From an uncultured Eubacteriales bacterium (GTDB lineage: Bacteria > Bacillota > Clostridia > Oscillospirales > QAMX01), in contig CAJLFQ010000002.1 in the NCBI GenBank assembly GCA_905205975.1, positions 11,029-75,028 on the forward strand: DNA of 64,000 nt. Direction: 5' to 3'. Below the pieces are notes generated by a model. The model ran no database searches, had not been told where the DNA came from, and saw nothing but the letters and a program-made list of their open reading frames with translations. Of the stretch, positions 1-8,461 are shown piece by piece (the stretch's first letter is position 1; each line of letters begins with the position of its first letter). Position numbers and translations under genes: made by a program.

Positions 1-1
1 T

Positions 2-988
2 ATCGACGTTCTGAAAGACGAACTGAAAGCTGAACAGAACGGTCTGGGCTTCGAAGCCATCACCCTCATCAACAACGGCGATTCCATCTCCGTCATCTAC
101 AACCCGGTCGTCTTCATCGACGGCAACTTCGTCAAATCCATTGGCGGCATCAAGCGCGAAGTCAAGGACAACAAGTACACCGGCAAATACTACGTTACCT
201 ACAACCGCAACGATCTGTATGTTCCGATGAAAAAGCTGGACGACAATGCATGGCTGGCAGTCCGTGTGAACGGCAACGAAGTCGAAGTCGTCGGCACCCC
301 GAAGACGATCGACGTCGCTGACATCAACGCTTCCGTCAAGGGCGGCAACTACACCTTCACCTACAAGGGCGAAGAAATGACTGTTGTCACCGCTAAGAAC
401 GCAGTCCTCGGCAACGTTACGATGCTCTCCAAGGATGCAGACATGTTTGACAAGATCGCCAGCAAGGACGCGAAGACGCTGAACGCACTGGTTTACGGCA
501 ACCTGATCCTTGGTGTTTCCAAGAAGGCCGAAGCACCGAAGCCGCTGGGCACCTACGCATACGTCCTGGATGTTACGACGACCGCTTCCGCGGGCAACAC
601 GATCTATGTCGTGAAGGCCCTTGTCAACGCCGAAATCAAGACGATCATCGTCAAGGCAGCAGGCGTTGAAGGCACGCCGGTTGTTGGCAACGTCTACGAA
701 TACAGCCTCCAGGCGAAAGACACTGACGACCTGAAGAAGGGCGACGTCGTCCTTACTAACGGCACGGAGGTCAAGCTGGACGACTGGAATGAGAAAAACT
801 TCGACGCAACGAAGCTCAGCGACAAGGTTGTTGTTGTTTACAACAAGGATCTTGACACGGTCATCGATGCAACGAAGCTGATCGCCAAAGACGGCGTCGT
901 GACGCTGGAAGGCGAAGAGATCTACGAAGGCGCTCTGCGCATCTACAAAGGCGCTAAGTACATCCTCATCTGGATCCAGTACAAGTAA
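2..988 (+). CDS. C-terminal part of a probable surface-layer-type protein (5' partial)
   Basis: The frame is open to the left edge, so the window holds only the last 328 residues. The ATG at 227 is internal, since uninterrupted coding in the same frame precedes it and it has no ribosome site. The product is rich in Val, Asp, Lys, Thr and Asn, has no cysteine, and alternates short beta-strand-like stretches, as exported S-layer or cell-wall proteins do. No sortase motif, SLH repeat or membrane segment is seen in this part; any anchor must be upstream. Codon choice is extremely biased (AAC, ATC, GTC, AAG), more so than the neighbours, which suggests very high expression. A strong terminator follows at once. 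Surface location is inference; the exact family is not recognised. Confidence 0.7.
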   Translation: MDVLKDELKAEQNGLGFEAITLINNGDSISVIYNPVVFIDGNFVKSIGGIKREVKDNKYTGKYYVTYNRNDLYVPMKKLDDNAWLAVRVNGNEVEVVGTPKTIDVADINASVKGGNYTFTYKGEEMTVVTAKNAVLGNVTMLSKDADMFDKIASKDAKTLNALVYGNLILGVSKKAEAPKPLGTYAYVLDVTTTASAGNTIYVVKALVNAEIKTIIVKAAGVEGTPVVGNVYEYSLQAKDTDDLKKGDVVLTNGTEVKLDDWNEKNFDATKLSDKVVVVYNKDLDTVIDATKLIAKDGVVTLEGEEIYEGALRIYKGAKYILIWIQYK

Positions 989-1020
989 GCTTTCTGAAAG
1001 CTGAAACAGTGAACTGAGAA

Positions 1021-1055
1021 GCACCCCGCAGGGTTAACCCTGCGGGGTGCTTTTT
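1021..1055 (+). terminator. Strong intrinsic terminator of the surface protein gene
   Basis: A perfect inverted repeat (GCACCCCGCAGGG and its complement, meeting at TTAA) is followed by TTTTT, 32 bases after the stop codon. Confidence 0.92.
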
Positions 1056-1160
1056 GCGTGTCGGGGGTAAGTTGGCGGATAGGCTGCGGGTTTGTGTTGG
1101 CGGATATCCGATGGTTGGTGCGTTGGGGGATATACTGCGGGTGTGTTGCGGCGGGAATCG
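1055..1160. repeat. GC-rich degenerate tandem repeat (GGCTGCGGGT type)
   Basis: Directly after the terminator T-tract come irregular repeats of the type GTTGGCGGATA-GGCTGCGGGT. The same kind of sequence follows the terminator hairpin at 36515-36612 and, reversed, lies at 39225-39310. No open frame here looks coding. The rest of the 989-1420 gap holds AT-rich promoter DNA. Confidence 0.7.
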
Positions 1161-1310
1161 ATTTCCTGCCGCTGTCTTCTGTCGAAAGCGATTGCGCAAA
1201 TGGCGCTTTTTTTGTATGATTTTCCATGCGCTTCGCACAAATTCTGATGAAACAGCCGGATTCGTTGCGGTTTTCCATGCTTTTTTTCTGTTTTTGCCCA
1301 TAATCAGTTT

Positions 1311-1342
1311 TCTGATATCGATAAATACAATATTGATATCAA
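1311..1342. promoter_or_regulatory. Possible operator upstream of the redox operon
   Basis: Two GATATC cores lie about 21 bp apart just upstream of the -35 box, one inside the perfect palindrome TTGATATCAA (1333-1342). The position fits a regulator site. It does not match the usual Rex box (TTGTTAA-N4-TTAACAA), so the regulator is unknown. Confidence 0.3.
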
Positions 1343-1352
1343 AAAAAGGGAA

Positions 1353-1381
1353 TTGCCAAATGCGTCGAATCATGCTATAAT
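1353..1381 (+). promoter_or_regulatory. Sigma-A promoter of the 14-kb redox operon
   Basis: TTGCCA (1353-1358), a 17-bp spacer and a perfect TATAAT (1376-1381), about 40 bases before the start codon at 1421. It is the only clear promoter before 15.9 kb on this strand. Confidence 0.85.
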
Positions 1382-1420
1382 AAGACCAGAAACGATTAAG
1401 TACAATAGAGAAGGTGCGTT

Positions 1421-2365
1421 ATGAACAAAATTTCCATTATCGGTACCGGCAGCGTCGGCTCGACCATCGCTTACACCCTGACGGTTATGGGTCTGGCCTC
1501 TGAAATCGTCATGATCGACATCAACAGCGAAAAAGCGCTGGGCGAAGCCCTGGATATCCGGCAAGGCACGCCGTTCTGCGGTGCCTGCTCCATCTACGCC
1601 GGCGATTACCGCGACGCCGCGAATTCCAACATCGTTATCATCACGTCCGGCATTGCCCGCAAACCGGGTCAGACCCGTCTGGAACTGGCGCAGACCAACG
1701 TCAACATCACGAAACAGATCATCCCGGAAATCACGAAGTACGCGCCGGATGCCATTTACATCATCGTCAGCAACCCGGTGGACATCCTGACCTATACGTT
1801 CAACAAAATCTCCGGTCTGCCCGAAAGCCATATCATCGGCTCCGGCACGATTCTCGATACGGCGCGCCTCCGCGCACGCCTTTCCGAATACTACAACATC
1901 AACCAGAGCAACGTCCACGCCTACGTCTTCGGCGAACACGGGGACTCTTCCTTTATCCCGTGGTCCGTCGCCAACATCTCCAACGTGCCGATTAAGGACT
2001 GTGCAAAGCTCCTTGCGACGCCGGGCATCGCCGCACCGGAGCTCGACTATGATGAAATCACCCAGTATGTCAAAAAATCCGGCGGCCGCGTCATTGCCCG
2101 CAAAGGCGCGACGTTCTACGCCGTCTCCGTCTCCGTCTGCCACATCTGCAAATCGCTGCTCGTCGGCATCGACACGACCATGACCGTTTCCACCATGATG
2201 CACGGCGAATACGGCATCGACGACGTCTGCCTCAGCACGCTGAACATGGTCGGACACGACGGCATCCGCGGCAAGGTCAACGTCAAACTGACGGATGACG
2301 AAGTCGCGCAGCTGCAGCACAGCGCCGATACGCTGAAGGGCGTTATCAGAAGCCTCGACATCTGA
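1421..2365 (+). CDS. mdh: LDH-fold NAD-dependent dehydrogenase, probably malate dehydrogenase
   Basis: This 314-residue protein belongs to the lactate/malate dehydrogenase superfamily: an N-terminal glycine-rich NAD loop (GTGSVGS, residues 8-14), Asp33 for NAD preference, the catalytic Asp146/Arg149 pair (LDTAR) and catalytic His173 in GEHGDS. Overall it resembles bacterial L-lactate dehydrogenases (GSGTILDTARLR). However, the substrate-discriminating position in the mobile loop is Arg80 (ARKPGQTR), where lactate dehydrogenases have Gln (QKPGETR) and malate dehydrogenases have Arg. Together with fumarase directly downstream and a fumarate reductase further on, this favours oxaloacetate reduction to malate with NADH. 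Homology-based annotation would probably say lactate dehydrogenase. The ribosome site GAAGGTG precedes the ATG. First gene of the operon. Confidence 0.85.
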   Translation: MNKISIIGTGSVGSTIAYTLTVMGLASEIVMIDINSEKALGEALDIRQGTPFCGACSIYAGDYRDAANSNIVIITSGIARKPGQTRLELAQTNVNITKQIIPEITKYAPDAIYIIVSNPVDILTYTFNKISGLPESHIIGSGTILDTARLRARLSEYYNINQSNVHAYVFGEHGDSSFIPWSVANISNVPIKDCAKLLATPGIAAPELDYDEITQYVKKSGGRVIARKGATFYAVSVSVCHICKSLLVGIDTTMTVSTMMHGEYGIDDVCLSTLNMVGHDGIRGKVNVKLTDDEVAQLQHSADTLKGVIRSLDI

Positions 2366-2403
2366 GAAAGTCCGACACAAAAACAAAAAGGGAGCGCACA
2401 TTC

Positions 2404-3780
2404 ATGGATTATCGCATTGAACACGACTCGATGGGCGAAATGAAAGTCCCGGCCGACCGGCTTTGGGGCGCACAGACGCAGCGGAGCCACGAGAATTTTG
2501 AAATCGGCGTCGATATTGAAACGATGCCGCGCGAAGTGACCCACGCGTTCGGCATTCTGAAAAAGGCGGCCGCACAGGCCAACGCCGAGCTGAAACCGGA
2601 AAAAATGACCGCGGAGAAGCTCTCCGCCATCGAAACCGCCTGTGACGAGGTCATCTCCGGCTGCCTGAACGACCATTTCCCGCTCGTCGTCTGGCAGACC
2701 GGCTCCGGCACGCAGTCCAACATGAACGCCAACGAGGTCATCGCCAACCGCGCCAACCAGATCGCCGGGCAAAAGCTCTGCCACCCGAACGACGATGTCA
2801 ATATGAGCCAGTCCTCCAACGATACGTTCCCGACGGTGATTTCGATTTCCTCCGTCTGCGCGATCGAAGACAAGCTAATTCCGGCTGTTTCCGCGCTGAT
2901 TGAAACGTTCAAACGCCTGGAAGCCGAAAATGAAGACGTCGTGAAGTCCGGCCGCACCCATTTGCAGGATGCCGTTCCGATCCGCTTCAGCCAGGAAATC
3001 TCCGGCTGGCGCGCCAGCCTGGAGCGCGACGTCGAACTGCTGCGCATGGCGGTCAGACCGCTGTATGAGCTGGCGCTCGGCGGAACCGCCGTCGGCACTG
3101 GGCTGAATGCGCCGAAAGGCTTCGCAGAGCTTGTCGCACAGAAAGTCGCCGATCTGACCGGCAAACCGTTTGTCACGGCGCCGAACAAGTTCCACGCCCT
3201 GACCTCGAAAGACGAAATCGTCTTCGCGCACGGCGCCATCAAGGCGACGGCCTGCGACATGATGAAAATCGCCAACGACGTTCGCTGGCTGGCCTCCGGC
3301 CCGCGGGATGGGCTGGGCGAGATCCACATCCCCGAAAATGAACCCGGCTCCTCCATCATGCCCGGCAAGGTCAACCCGACGCAGTGCGAAGCGGTCACGA
3401 TGGTCGCCGTTCAGGTCATGGGCAACGACGTCGCCGTCGGCGTCGCCGCTTCCCAGGGCAACTTTGAACTGAACGTTTTCATGCCGGTCATCGCCTATAA
3501 CTTTTTGCAATCGGCACGCCTGCTGGCGGAAGCGGTCGCTTCGTTCGACAAGCACTGCGCCGCGGGCATCCGCGCCAACCGCGAAAAAATGCGCACGAAC
3601 CTGTATCATTCGCTGATGCTTGTCACGGCGCTGAACCCGTATATCGGCTATGAAAACGCGGCGAAAGTTGCGAAAAAAGCCTATAAAGAAGATATCACGC
3701 TGAAAGAGGCGTGCGTTGCGCTCGGATTCCTGACGGCGGAACGGTTTGACGAGGTTTTCCACCCGGAGCAGATGGCCTGA
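2404..3780 (+). CDS. fumC: Fumarate hydratase, class II
   Basis: This 458-residue protein has the normal length of oxygen-stable, iron-free class II fumarases and catalyses reversible hydration of fumarate to malate. The family signature GSSIMPGKVNP is at about residues 317-327, with the conserved SSND and GRTHLQDA segments in the N-terminal half and the catalytic Ser of the SS loop present. The aspartase/fumarase ambiguity within the superfamily is settled mainly by context: it lies 38 bases after the malate dehydrogenase-type gene and upstream of fumarate reductase subunits, so it most likely dehydrates malate to fumarate in the reductive direction. An AGGGAG-type ribosome site precedes the ATG. 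Confidence 0.95.
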   Translation: MDYRIEHDSMGEMKVPADRLWGAQTQRSHENFEIGVDIETMPREVTHAFGILKKAAAQANAELKPEKMTAEKLSAIETACDEVISGCLNDHFPLVVWQTGSGTQSNMNANEVIANRANQIAGQKLCHPNDDVNMSQSSNDTFPTVISISSVCAIEDKLIPAVSALIETFKRLEAENEDVVKSGRTHLQDAVPIRFSQEISGWRASLERDVELLRMAVRPLYELALGGTAVGTGLNAPKGFAELVAQKVADLTGKPFVTAPNKFHALTSKDEIVFAHGAIKATACDMMKIANDVRWLASGPRDGLGEIHIPENEPGSSIMPGKVNPTQCEAVTMVAVQVMGNDVAVGVAASQGNFELNVFMPVIAYNFLQSARLLAEAVASFDKHCAAGIRANREKMRTNLYHSLMLVTALNPYIGYENAAKVAKKAYKEDITLKEACVALGFLTAERFDEVFHPEQMA

Positions 3781-3820
3781 CCGGACGGGCAAACCGTGAG
3801 AAAGGGGTATGGTCATCCAC

Positions 3821-4615
3821 ATGATGAAAGTCTGTTACTTCCCGGGCTGTACGCTGCGCACCAAGGCGAAAACGCTTGACGTCTGCGCCAGAAAATCGGC
3901 GGAAGCGCTGGGCGTTGCACTCTGCGAACCGGAAAACTGGCAGTGCTGCGGCGGCGTGTTTGTCAGCGCGAAGGATGAAATCGCAACCAAGCTGTCGAGC
4001 GTCCGCGCGCTGATTGCCGCGCGGGATGCGGGCCAGCCGCTGGTGACCGTCTGCTCGGCCTGTCATAACGTCATCAAGCAGACGAACGACGCCGTGCAGA
4101 ACGATCCGGAATTTGCCGGAAAAGTCAACCGCTATCTCGCGCAGGACAAAACCGGCAGCGCGCCGTATGCGGGCGAAACGAAAGTATACCATTATCTGGA
4201 ACTCCTGCGCGATGTCATCGGCTTTGACAAGCTCAAGGCCGCCGTCAAGCATCCGCTGACCGGCCGGAAAATCGCCGCCTATTACGGCTGCATGCTCCTG
4301 CGGCCCGGCAAGGTCATGCAGTTTGACGACGTGGAAAATCCGCGCATTCTCGAAGATTTTATCCGCGCGCTGGGCGCGGAACCGGTCGTTTCGCCGATGC
4401 GGAACGAATGCTGCGGCGGATACGTCGCGCTGGAAGACCCGGCTTCCGCCCAAAAGAAGAGCCGTGCCGTCAGCGAAAGCGCAGCGGCGCACGGCGCAGA
4501 GGAAATCGTGACGGCTTGTCCGCTCTGCCGCTACAACCTTGTGAAAAATGACAGCCCTGTCCCTGTCGTATACTTTACCGAGCTGCTGGCGGAAGCGCTC
4601 GGCGTCGAACTCTGA
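3821..4615 (+). CDS. hdrB: Heterodisulfide reductase subunit B homologue (two CCG domains)
   Basis: A 264-residue soluble protein with two complete cysteine-rich CCG domains: Cys...CCGG...CSAC in the first half and YYGC...ECCGG...CPLC in the second. In HdrB proteins these bind the two noncubane [4Fe-4S] clusters where heterodisulfide chemistry takes place. The start was chosen at 3821 because the AAAGGGG ribosome site touches the in-frame ATG at 3809 and because family members begin just before the YFPGC motif; 3824 is also possible. It heads hdrB-hdrC-hdrA. Its size plus that of the short TfrB-like protein (10433-11110) is close to that of fused archaeal thiol:fumarate reductase TfrB (from memory), which suggests it may serve the fumarate reductase module. 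Bacteria lack coenzymes M and B, so any disulfide substrate is unknown. Confidence 0.9.
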   Translation: MMKVCYFPGCTLRTKAKTLDVCARKSAEALGVALCEPENWQCCGGVFVSAKDEIATKLSSVRALIAARDAGQPLVTVCSACHNVIKQTNDAVQNDPEFAGKVNRYLAQDKTGSAPYAGETKVYHYLELLRDVIGFDKLKAAVKHPLTGRKIAAYYGCMLLRPGKVMQFDDVENPRILEDFIRALGAEPVVSPMRNECCGGYVALEDPASAQKKSRAVSESAAAHGAEEIVTACPLCRYNLVKNDSPVPVVYFTELLAEALGVEL

Positions 4616-4635
4616 GTGAAGTGTGAGGATTTTGC

Positions 4636-5034
4636 ATGCAGAATTCATCTGAACGCCTGAAAGAGCAGGTTCTGAGAATCAGCGGCGTCAACCCGCGCAA
4701 ATGTATGCGCTGCGGGAAATGCTCCGGAACCTGCCCCGCATATGACGAAATGGAATATCATCCGCATCAGTTTGTCTACCTGGTGGAAACCGGCGACATT
4801 GAAACGCTGATGCAGTCAAAGTCCATCTACAAATGCCTGTCCTGCTTTGCCTGCGTGGACCGCTGCCCCCGCGGCGTGGAACCGGCAAAGCTGGTCGAAG
4901 CCATCCGCCTCAGCGTGATCCGCGAAAAAGGCGCCAACCACCTGACCGCAGACGATCTGCCGCCGCTTGCCGAAGCGGATCCGGATCTGCCGCAGCAGGC
5001 CGTTGTCAGCGCCATGCGGAAATATTCGAAATAA
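4636..5034 (+). CDS. hdrC: Heterodisulfide reductase subunit C homologue (2x[4Fe-4S])
   Basis: A 132-residue ferredoxin-like protein with two cluster motifs, CMRCGKCSGTCP and CLSCFACVDRCP. In Hdr complexes HdrC wires the FAD/iron-sulfur subunit HdrA to the catalytic HdrB. Its length is slightly below that of archaeal HdrC. It lies 20 bases after hdrB and 18 before hdrA, so the three are almost certainly co-translated. No membrane segment is visible, so the complex should be cytoplasmic. Confidence 0.9.
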   Translation: MQNSSERLKEQVLRISGVNPRKCMRCGKCSGTCPAYDEMEYHPHQFVYLVETGDIETLMQSKSIYKCLSCFACVDRCPRGVEPAKLVEAIRLSVIREKGANHLTADDLPPLAEADPDLPQQAVVSAMRKYSK

Positions 5035-5052
5035 GAAAGGAGAGACGAAACC

Positions 5053-7047
5053 ATGCAAAGAATTGGCGTATTTGTCTGCCACTGCGGCACGAACATCGCC
5101 GGAACGATCGACGTCAAAGCGGTCGCCGCAGCGCTCCTGCACGAACCGGGTGTCGTTTTCTCCGCTGATTATCCGTATATGTGCTCTCAGGCAGGGCAGA
5201 ACCTCATCAAGGAAGCCATTGCTGAACATCACCTGACCGGCATCGTCGTCTGCTCCTGCTCGCCGCGGATGCACGAGGCGACCTTCCGCAAGACGGCGGC
5301 GGCCGCCGGGCTGAACGCCTATATGGTCGAAATCGCCAACATCCGCGAACAGTGCTCGTGGGTGCACAAGGATATGGCCACCGGCACGGAAAAGGCCATC
5401 ATCCTGGGCAAAGCGGCTGTCGCAAAGGTCAACCTGAACACGCCGCTGACGCCGGGTCAAAGCCCGGTCACGAAGCGCGCGCTCGTCATCGGCGGCGGTA
5501 TCGCCGGCATCCAGACGGCGCTCGACATCGCCGACGCCGGTTTCCCGGTGGACATCGTGGAAACCAAGCCGACCATCGGCGGCAAAATGGCGCAGCTCGA
5601 CAAAACGTTCCCGACGCTCGACTGCGCGGCCTGTATCCTGACGCCGAAAATGGTGGACGTCGCACAGAACGAAAACATCCGCATCTTCTCGTATTCCGAA
5701 GTGACCGCCGTCAAGGGCTACGTCGGCAACTTCGATGTGACGATCAAACGCCGCGCGCGCTATGTCAAAGAAGACCTCTGCACCGGCTGCGGCGCCTGCA
5801 CGGAAAAATGCCCGCAGAAGAAAATCCCGAACGAATTCAACCTCGGCATGGATAACCGCCATGCAATCTATATCCCGTTTGCACAGGCCGTCCCGAAGGT
5901 TGCGACGATTGACCCCGAACACTGCATGAAGCTCAAAACGGGCAAATGCGGCGTCTGCTCAAAAGTCTGCACCGCAGGCGCAATCGACTACGAAGCGAAA
6001 GACGAATTCATCGATGAAAAGTACGGCGCCATCGTCGTCGCCACCGGCTTCGACCCGATTTCCATGGAGCCGTTTGACGAGTTCGCATACGCGCAGTCGC
6101 AGGACGTCATCACGTCGCTCGAACTGGAGCGCCTGATGAACGCGGCCGGCCCGACCGGCGGCACGCTGCTGCGCCCGTCGGATCACGAACATCCGCACAC
6201 GATCGTCTTTGTCCAATGCGTCGGGTCGCGCTGCGCGGCCTGCTCGGAAAAGGGCAAGGAATACTGCTCGAAGATCTGCTGTATGTACACCGCGAAACAC
6301 GCGATGCTCATCCGCGACAAATACCCGGACACCGACGTTTATGTCTTCTATATCGACGTCCGGACGCCGGGCAAGAACTTCGACGAGTTCTACCGCCGCG
6401 CCGTTGAAGAATACGGCGTGCATTATATCAAAGGCATGGTCGGCAAGGTTTCGCCGGAGGGCAAAAAGCTCAAGGTGCAGGCCTCTGACCTGATCTACGG
6501 CAAACAGCTTCACATCGACGCCGATCTGGTCGTTCTGGCGGCCGCCATCGAACCGGACAAATCGGCCCGCCCGCTGGCGACGATGCTGACGGCCAGCATG
6601 GATACGAACGACTTCTTCACCGAAGCGCACCCGAAGCTGCGCCCGGTCGAAAGCCCGACGGCCGGCGTGTTCCTCTCCGGCACCTGCCAGGGGCCGAAAG
6701 ACATTCCGGAAACGGTCGCACAGGCCGGCGCCGCGGCGTCGAAAGTCATCGGCCTGCTCGCCAAGGATCACCTCGTCGGCAACCCGTGCGTCGCACATTC
6801 CGATGAGATGATGTGCAACGGCTGTTCCACCTGCGCCAACGTCTGCCCGTACGGCGCGATCACATATGAAGACAAAGACTTCAGGATGCCGGACCGCACG
6901 ACGAAACGCCGTCGTGTCGCCGTCGTCAACGAAGCGGTCTGTCAGGGCTGCGGCGCCTGCACCGTCGCATGTATGTCCGGCGCAATGGATCTGCGCGGCT
7001 TCCTGACACGGCAAATCATGGCGGAGGTAGACGCGATATGCAAGTAG
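5053..7047 (+). CDS. hdrA: Heterodisulfide reductase subunit A homologue (bifurcating-type flavoprotein)
   Basis: A 664-residue protein with the full HdrA plan: an N-terminal domain with CHCG and CSCSPRMHE motifs, an FAD-binding Rossmann loop (VIGGGIAGIQ, about 146-155), the HdrA hallmark around LDCAACILTPKM, an internal ferredoxin insert (CTGCGACTEKCP and a following GKCGVCSKVC), and a C-terminal ferredoxin domain (CNGCSTCANVCP and CQGCGACTVAC). In methanogens HdrA's FAD bifurcates electrons between ferredoxin and HdrB; bacterial relatives work with Flx, Mvh or MetF partners. A GAAAGGAG ribosome site precedes the ATG. Its end overlaps the MvhD-like gene by 10 bases, showing translational coupling. 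Confidence 0.93.
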   Translation: MQRIGVFVCHCGTNIAGTIDVKAVAAALLHEPGVVFSADYPYMCSQAGQNLIKEAIAEHHLTGIVVCSCSPRMHEATFRKTAAAAGLNAYMVEIANIREQCSWVHKDMATGTEKAIILGKAAVAKVNLNTPLTPGQSPVTKRALVIGGGIAGIQTALDIADAGFPVDIVETKPTIGGKMAQLDKTFPTLDCAACILTPKMVDVAQNENIRIFSYSEVTAVKGYVGNFDVTIKRRARYVKEDLCTGCGACTEKCPQKKIPNEFNLGMDNRHAIYIPFAQAVPKVATIDPEHCMKLKTGKCGVCSKVCTAGAIDYEAKDEFIDEKYGAIVVATGFDPISMEPFDEFAYAQSQDVITSLELERLMNAAGPTGGTLLRPSDHEHPHTIVFVQCVGSRCAACSEKGKEYCSKICCMYTAKHAMLIRDKYPDTDVYVFYIDVRTPGKNFDEFYRRAVEEYGVHYIKGMVGKVSPEGKKLKVQASDLIYGKQLHIDADLVVLAAAIEPDKSARPLATMLTASMDTNDFFTEAHPKLRPVESPTAGVFLSGTCQGPKDIPETVAQAGAAASKVIGLLAKDHLVGNPCVAHSDEMMCNGCSTCANVCPYGAITYEDKDFRMPDRTTKRRRVAVVNEAVCQGCGACTVACMSGAMDLRGFLTRQIMAEVDAICK

Positions 7048-7499
7048 ACACGCAAGCAAACGAATACAGACCGCTCATCGTGGCGTTCTGCTGCAACTGG
7101 TGTTCCTATGCGGGCGCCGACCTGGCGGGCAATAACCGCCTGAGCTATCCGGCCGACGTCAAAATCATCCGCGTGCCCTGCTCCTGCCGGGTGAACCCGA
7201 TGTTCATCCTGCGCGCGTTCCAGCGCGGAGCAGACGGCGTCATTCTCTGCGGCTGCCACCCCGGCGACTGCCACTATACGTCTGGCAACTACTATACCCG
7301 CCGCCGGATGGCCCTGCTCTTCTCGATGCTCGACTACTTGGGCATTGAACGGCAGCGGACGCGCGTCGAATGGGTCTCTGCGGCAGAAGGCGCAAAATTT
7401 GCCGCAACGATGAAAGACTTTGTCGAAACCGTCGCCGCGCTCGGCGAGAACAAGAGATTGGAGGATTTACGATGCAAGCAATCGGACGCGAATCGCTGA
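7038..7499 (+). CDS. MvhD/FlxD-like [2Fe-2S] electron-transfer subunit
   Basis: A 153-residue protein of the methyl-viologen-reducing hydrogenase delta-subunit family: FCCNWCSYAGAD near the N-terminus, then VPCSCRVNP and CGCHPGDCHY. Such subunits carry electrons between HdrA and an oxidoreductase module. The start is 7038, preceded by GGAGG at 7023-7027 and overlapping the hdrA stop; the frame is open further upstream but those starts lie inside hdrA. No Mvh hydrogenase large or small subunit is present. The following genes instead match the FlxABCD arrangement described for Desulfovibrio, so FlxD is the best analogue. Confidence 0.88.
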   Translation: MQVDTQANEYRPLIVAFCCNWCSYAGADLAGNNRLSYPADVKIIRVPCSCRVNPMFILRAFQRGADGVILCGCHPGDCHYTSGNYYTRRRMALLFSMLDYLGIERQRTRVEWVSAAEGAKFAATMKDFVETVAALGENKRLEDLRCKQSDANR

Positions 7500-8461
7500 T
7501 CGATACCGCAAAACGCCTGCTCGAAAACGGCACGGTTGACCGTGTGCTCGGCTGGAAGCGCGGCGAATTTGCCTATGACGTGACGCCGGCGCTCTTCACT
7601 TCGGCGGAAGCGATGGCGCAGGATTTCGTTTGGAACGACTTCTGCGGTGCGAATTTCTCCAAATATCTCGTCAAAGAAACGGCTAAGGGCGACGGAAAAG
7701 TGCTTGTTTTCCTGAAACCCTGCGATACGTACAGCTTCAATCAGCTCCTGACCGAACACCGCTTTGACCGTGAAAAGGTCTATGCCGTCGGCATTCCCTG
7801 TGAAGGGATGCTCGACGCCGGGAAACTCCGCGCCGCGGCGGACGGTATTGCCGCCGTTCAGACCGAAGGCGACACGGTGACGGTCGAAACCCTGTACGAC
7901 GGTACGCGCACCTTCCCGCGTGAAACGATGCTGCCCGACCGCTGCGTACACTGCAAATCCAAAAAACACGTCGCCTACGACGAGCTGCTCGGCGAAGACG
8001 GCGACGTGCGCGACGCCGGACGCTTCGACGAGGTCGAAGCGCTGGAACGGATGACGCCGGACGAACGGTTTGCCTTCTGGCAGAACGAGCTCTCCCGCTG
8101 CATCCGCTGCAACGCATGCCGCGACGTATGTCCGGCCTGCACCTGCGAAAAATGCGTATTTGACAACCCGAATTCCGGCGTTGAAAACAAAGCGGCGTCG
8201 AATTCGTTTGAAGAAAAACTCTTCCATATCATCCGGGCGTTCCACGTCGCCGGACGCTGCACCGACTGCGGCGAATGCTCCCGCGTCTGCCCGCAGCACA
8301 TCCCGCTGCACCTGCTGAACCGGAAATTCATCCACGACATCGACCGCTTCTACGGCGATTATCAGGCGGGTGAAACGGTCGGCAGCCGTGCTCCGATTGT
8401 CAACTATCAGACGGACGATCTCGAACCGGGTGAAGCGGTAGGAGGGCATGAACATGCGTAA
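7472..8461 (+). CDS. 4Fe-4S dicluster electron-transfer protein, FlxB/FlxC-like
   Basis: A 329-residue protein whose N-terminal half contains the LKPCDTYSFNQL segment typical of F420-hydrogenase/formate dehydrogenase beta-type (FrhB-like) proteins, then CVHCKSKKH. Its C-terminal part carries two ferredoxin motifs, CIRCNACRDVCPACTCEKC and CTDCGECSRVCP. Relatives are one of the two iron-sulfur subunits in Flx-Hdr clusters; whether it equals FlxB or FlxC cannot be settled without a search. The start is 7472 (GGAGG eight bases upstream), overlapping the previous gene by 28 bases; in-frame sequence upstream is inside that gene. Cytoplasmic, no membrane segment. Confidence 0.82.
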   Translation: MQAIGRESLIDTAKRLLENGTVDRVLGWKRGEFAYDVTPALFTSAEAMAQDFVWNDFCGANFSKYLVKETAKGDGKVLVFLKPCDTYSFNQLLTEHRFDREKVYAVGIPCEGMLDAGKLRAAADGIAAVQTEGDTVTVETLYDGTRTFPRETMLPDRCVHCKSKKHVAYDELLGEDGDVRDAGRFDEVEALERMTPDERFAFWQNELSRCIRCNACRDVCPACTCEKCVFDNPNSGVENKAASNSFEEKLFHIIRAFHVAGRCTDCGECSRVCPQHIPLHLLNRKFIHDIDRFYGDYQAGETVGSRAPIVNYQTDDLEPGEAVGGHEHA

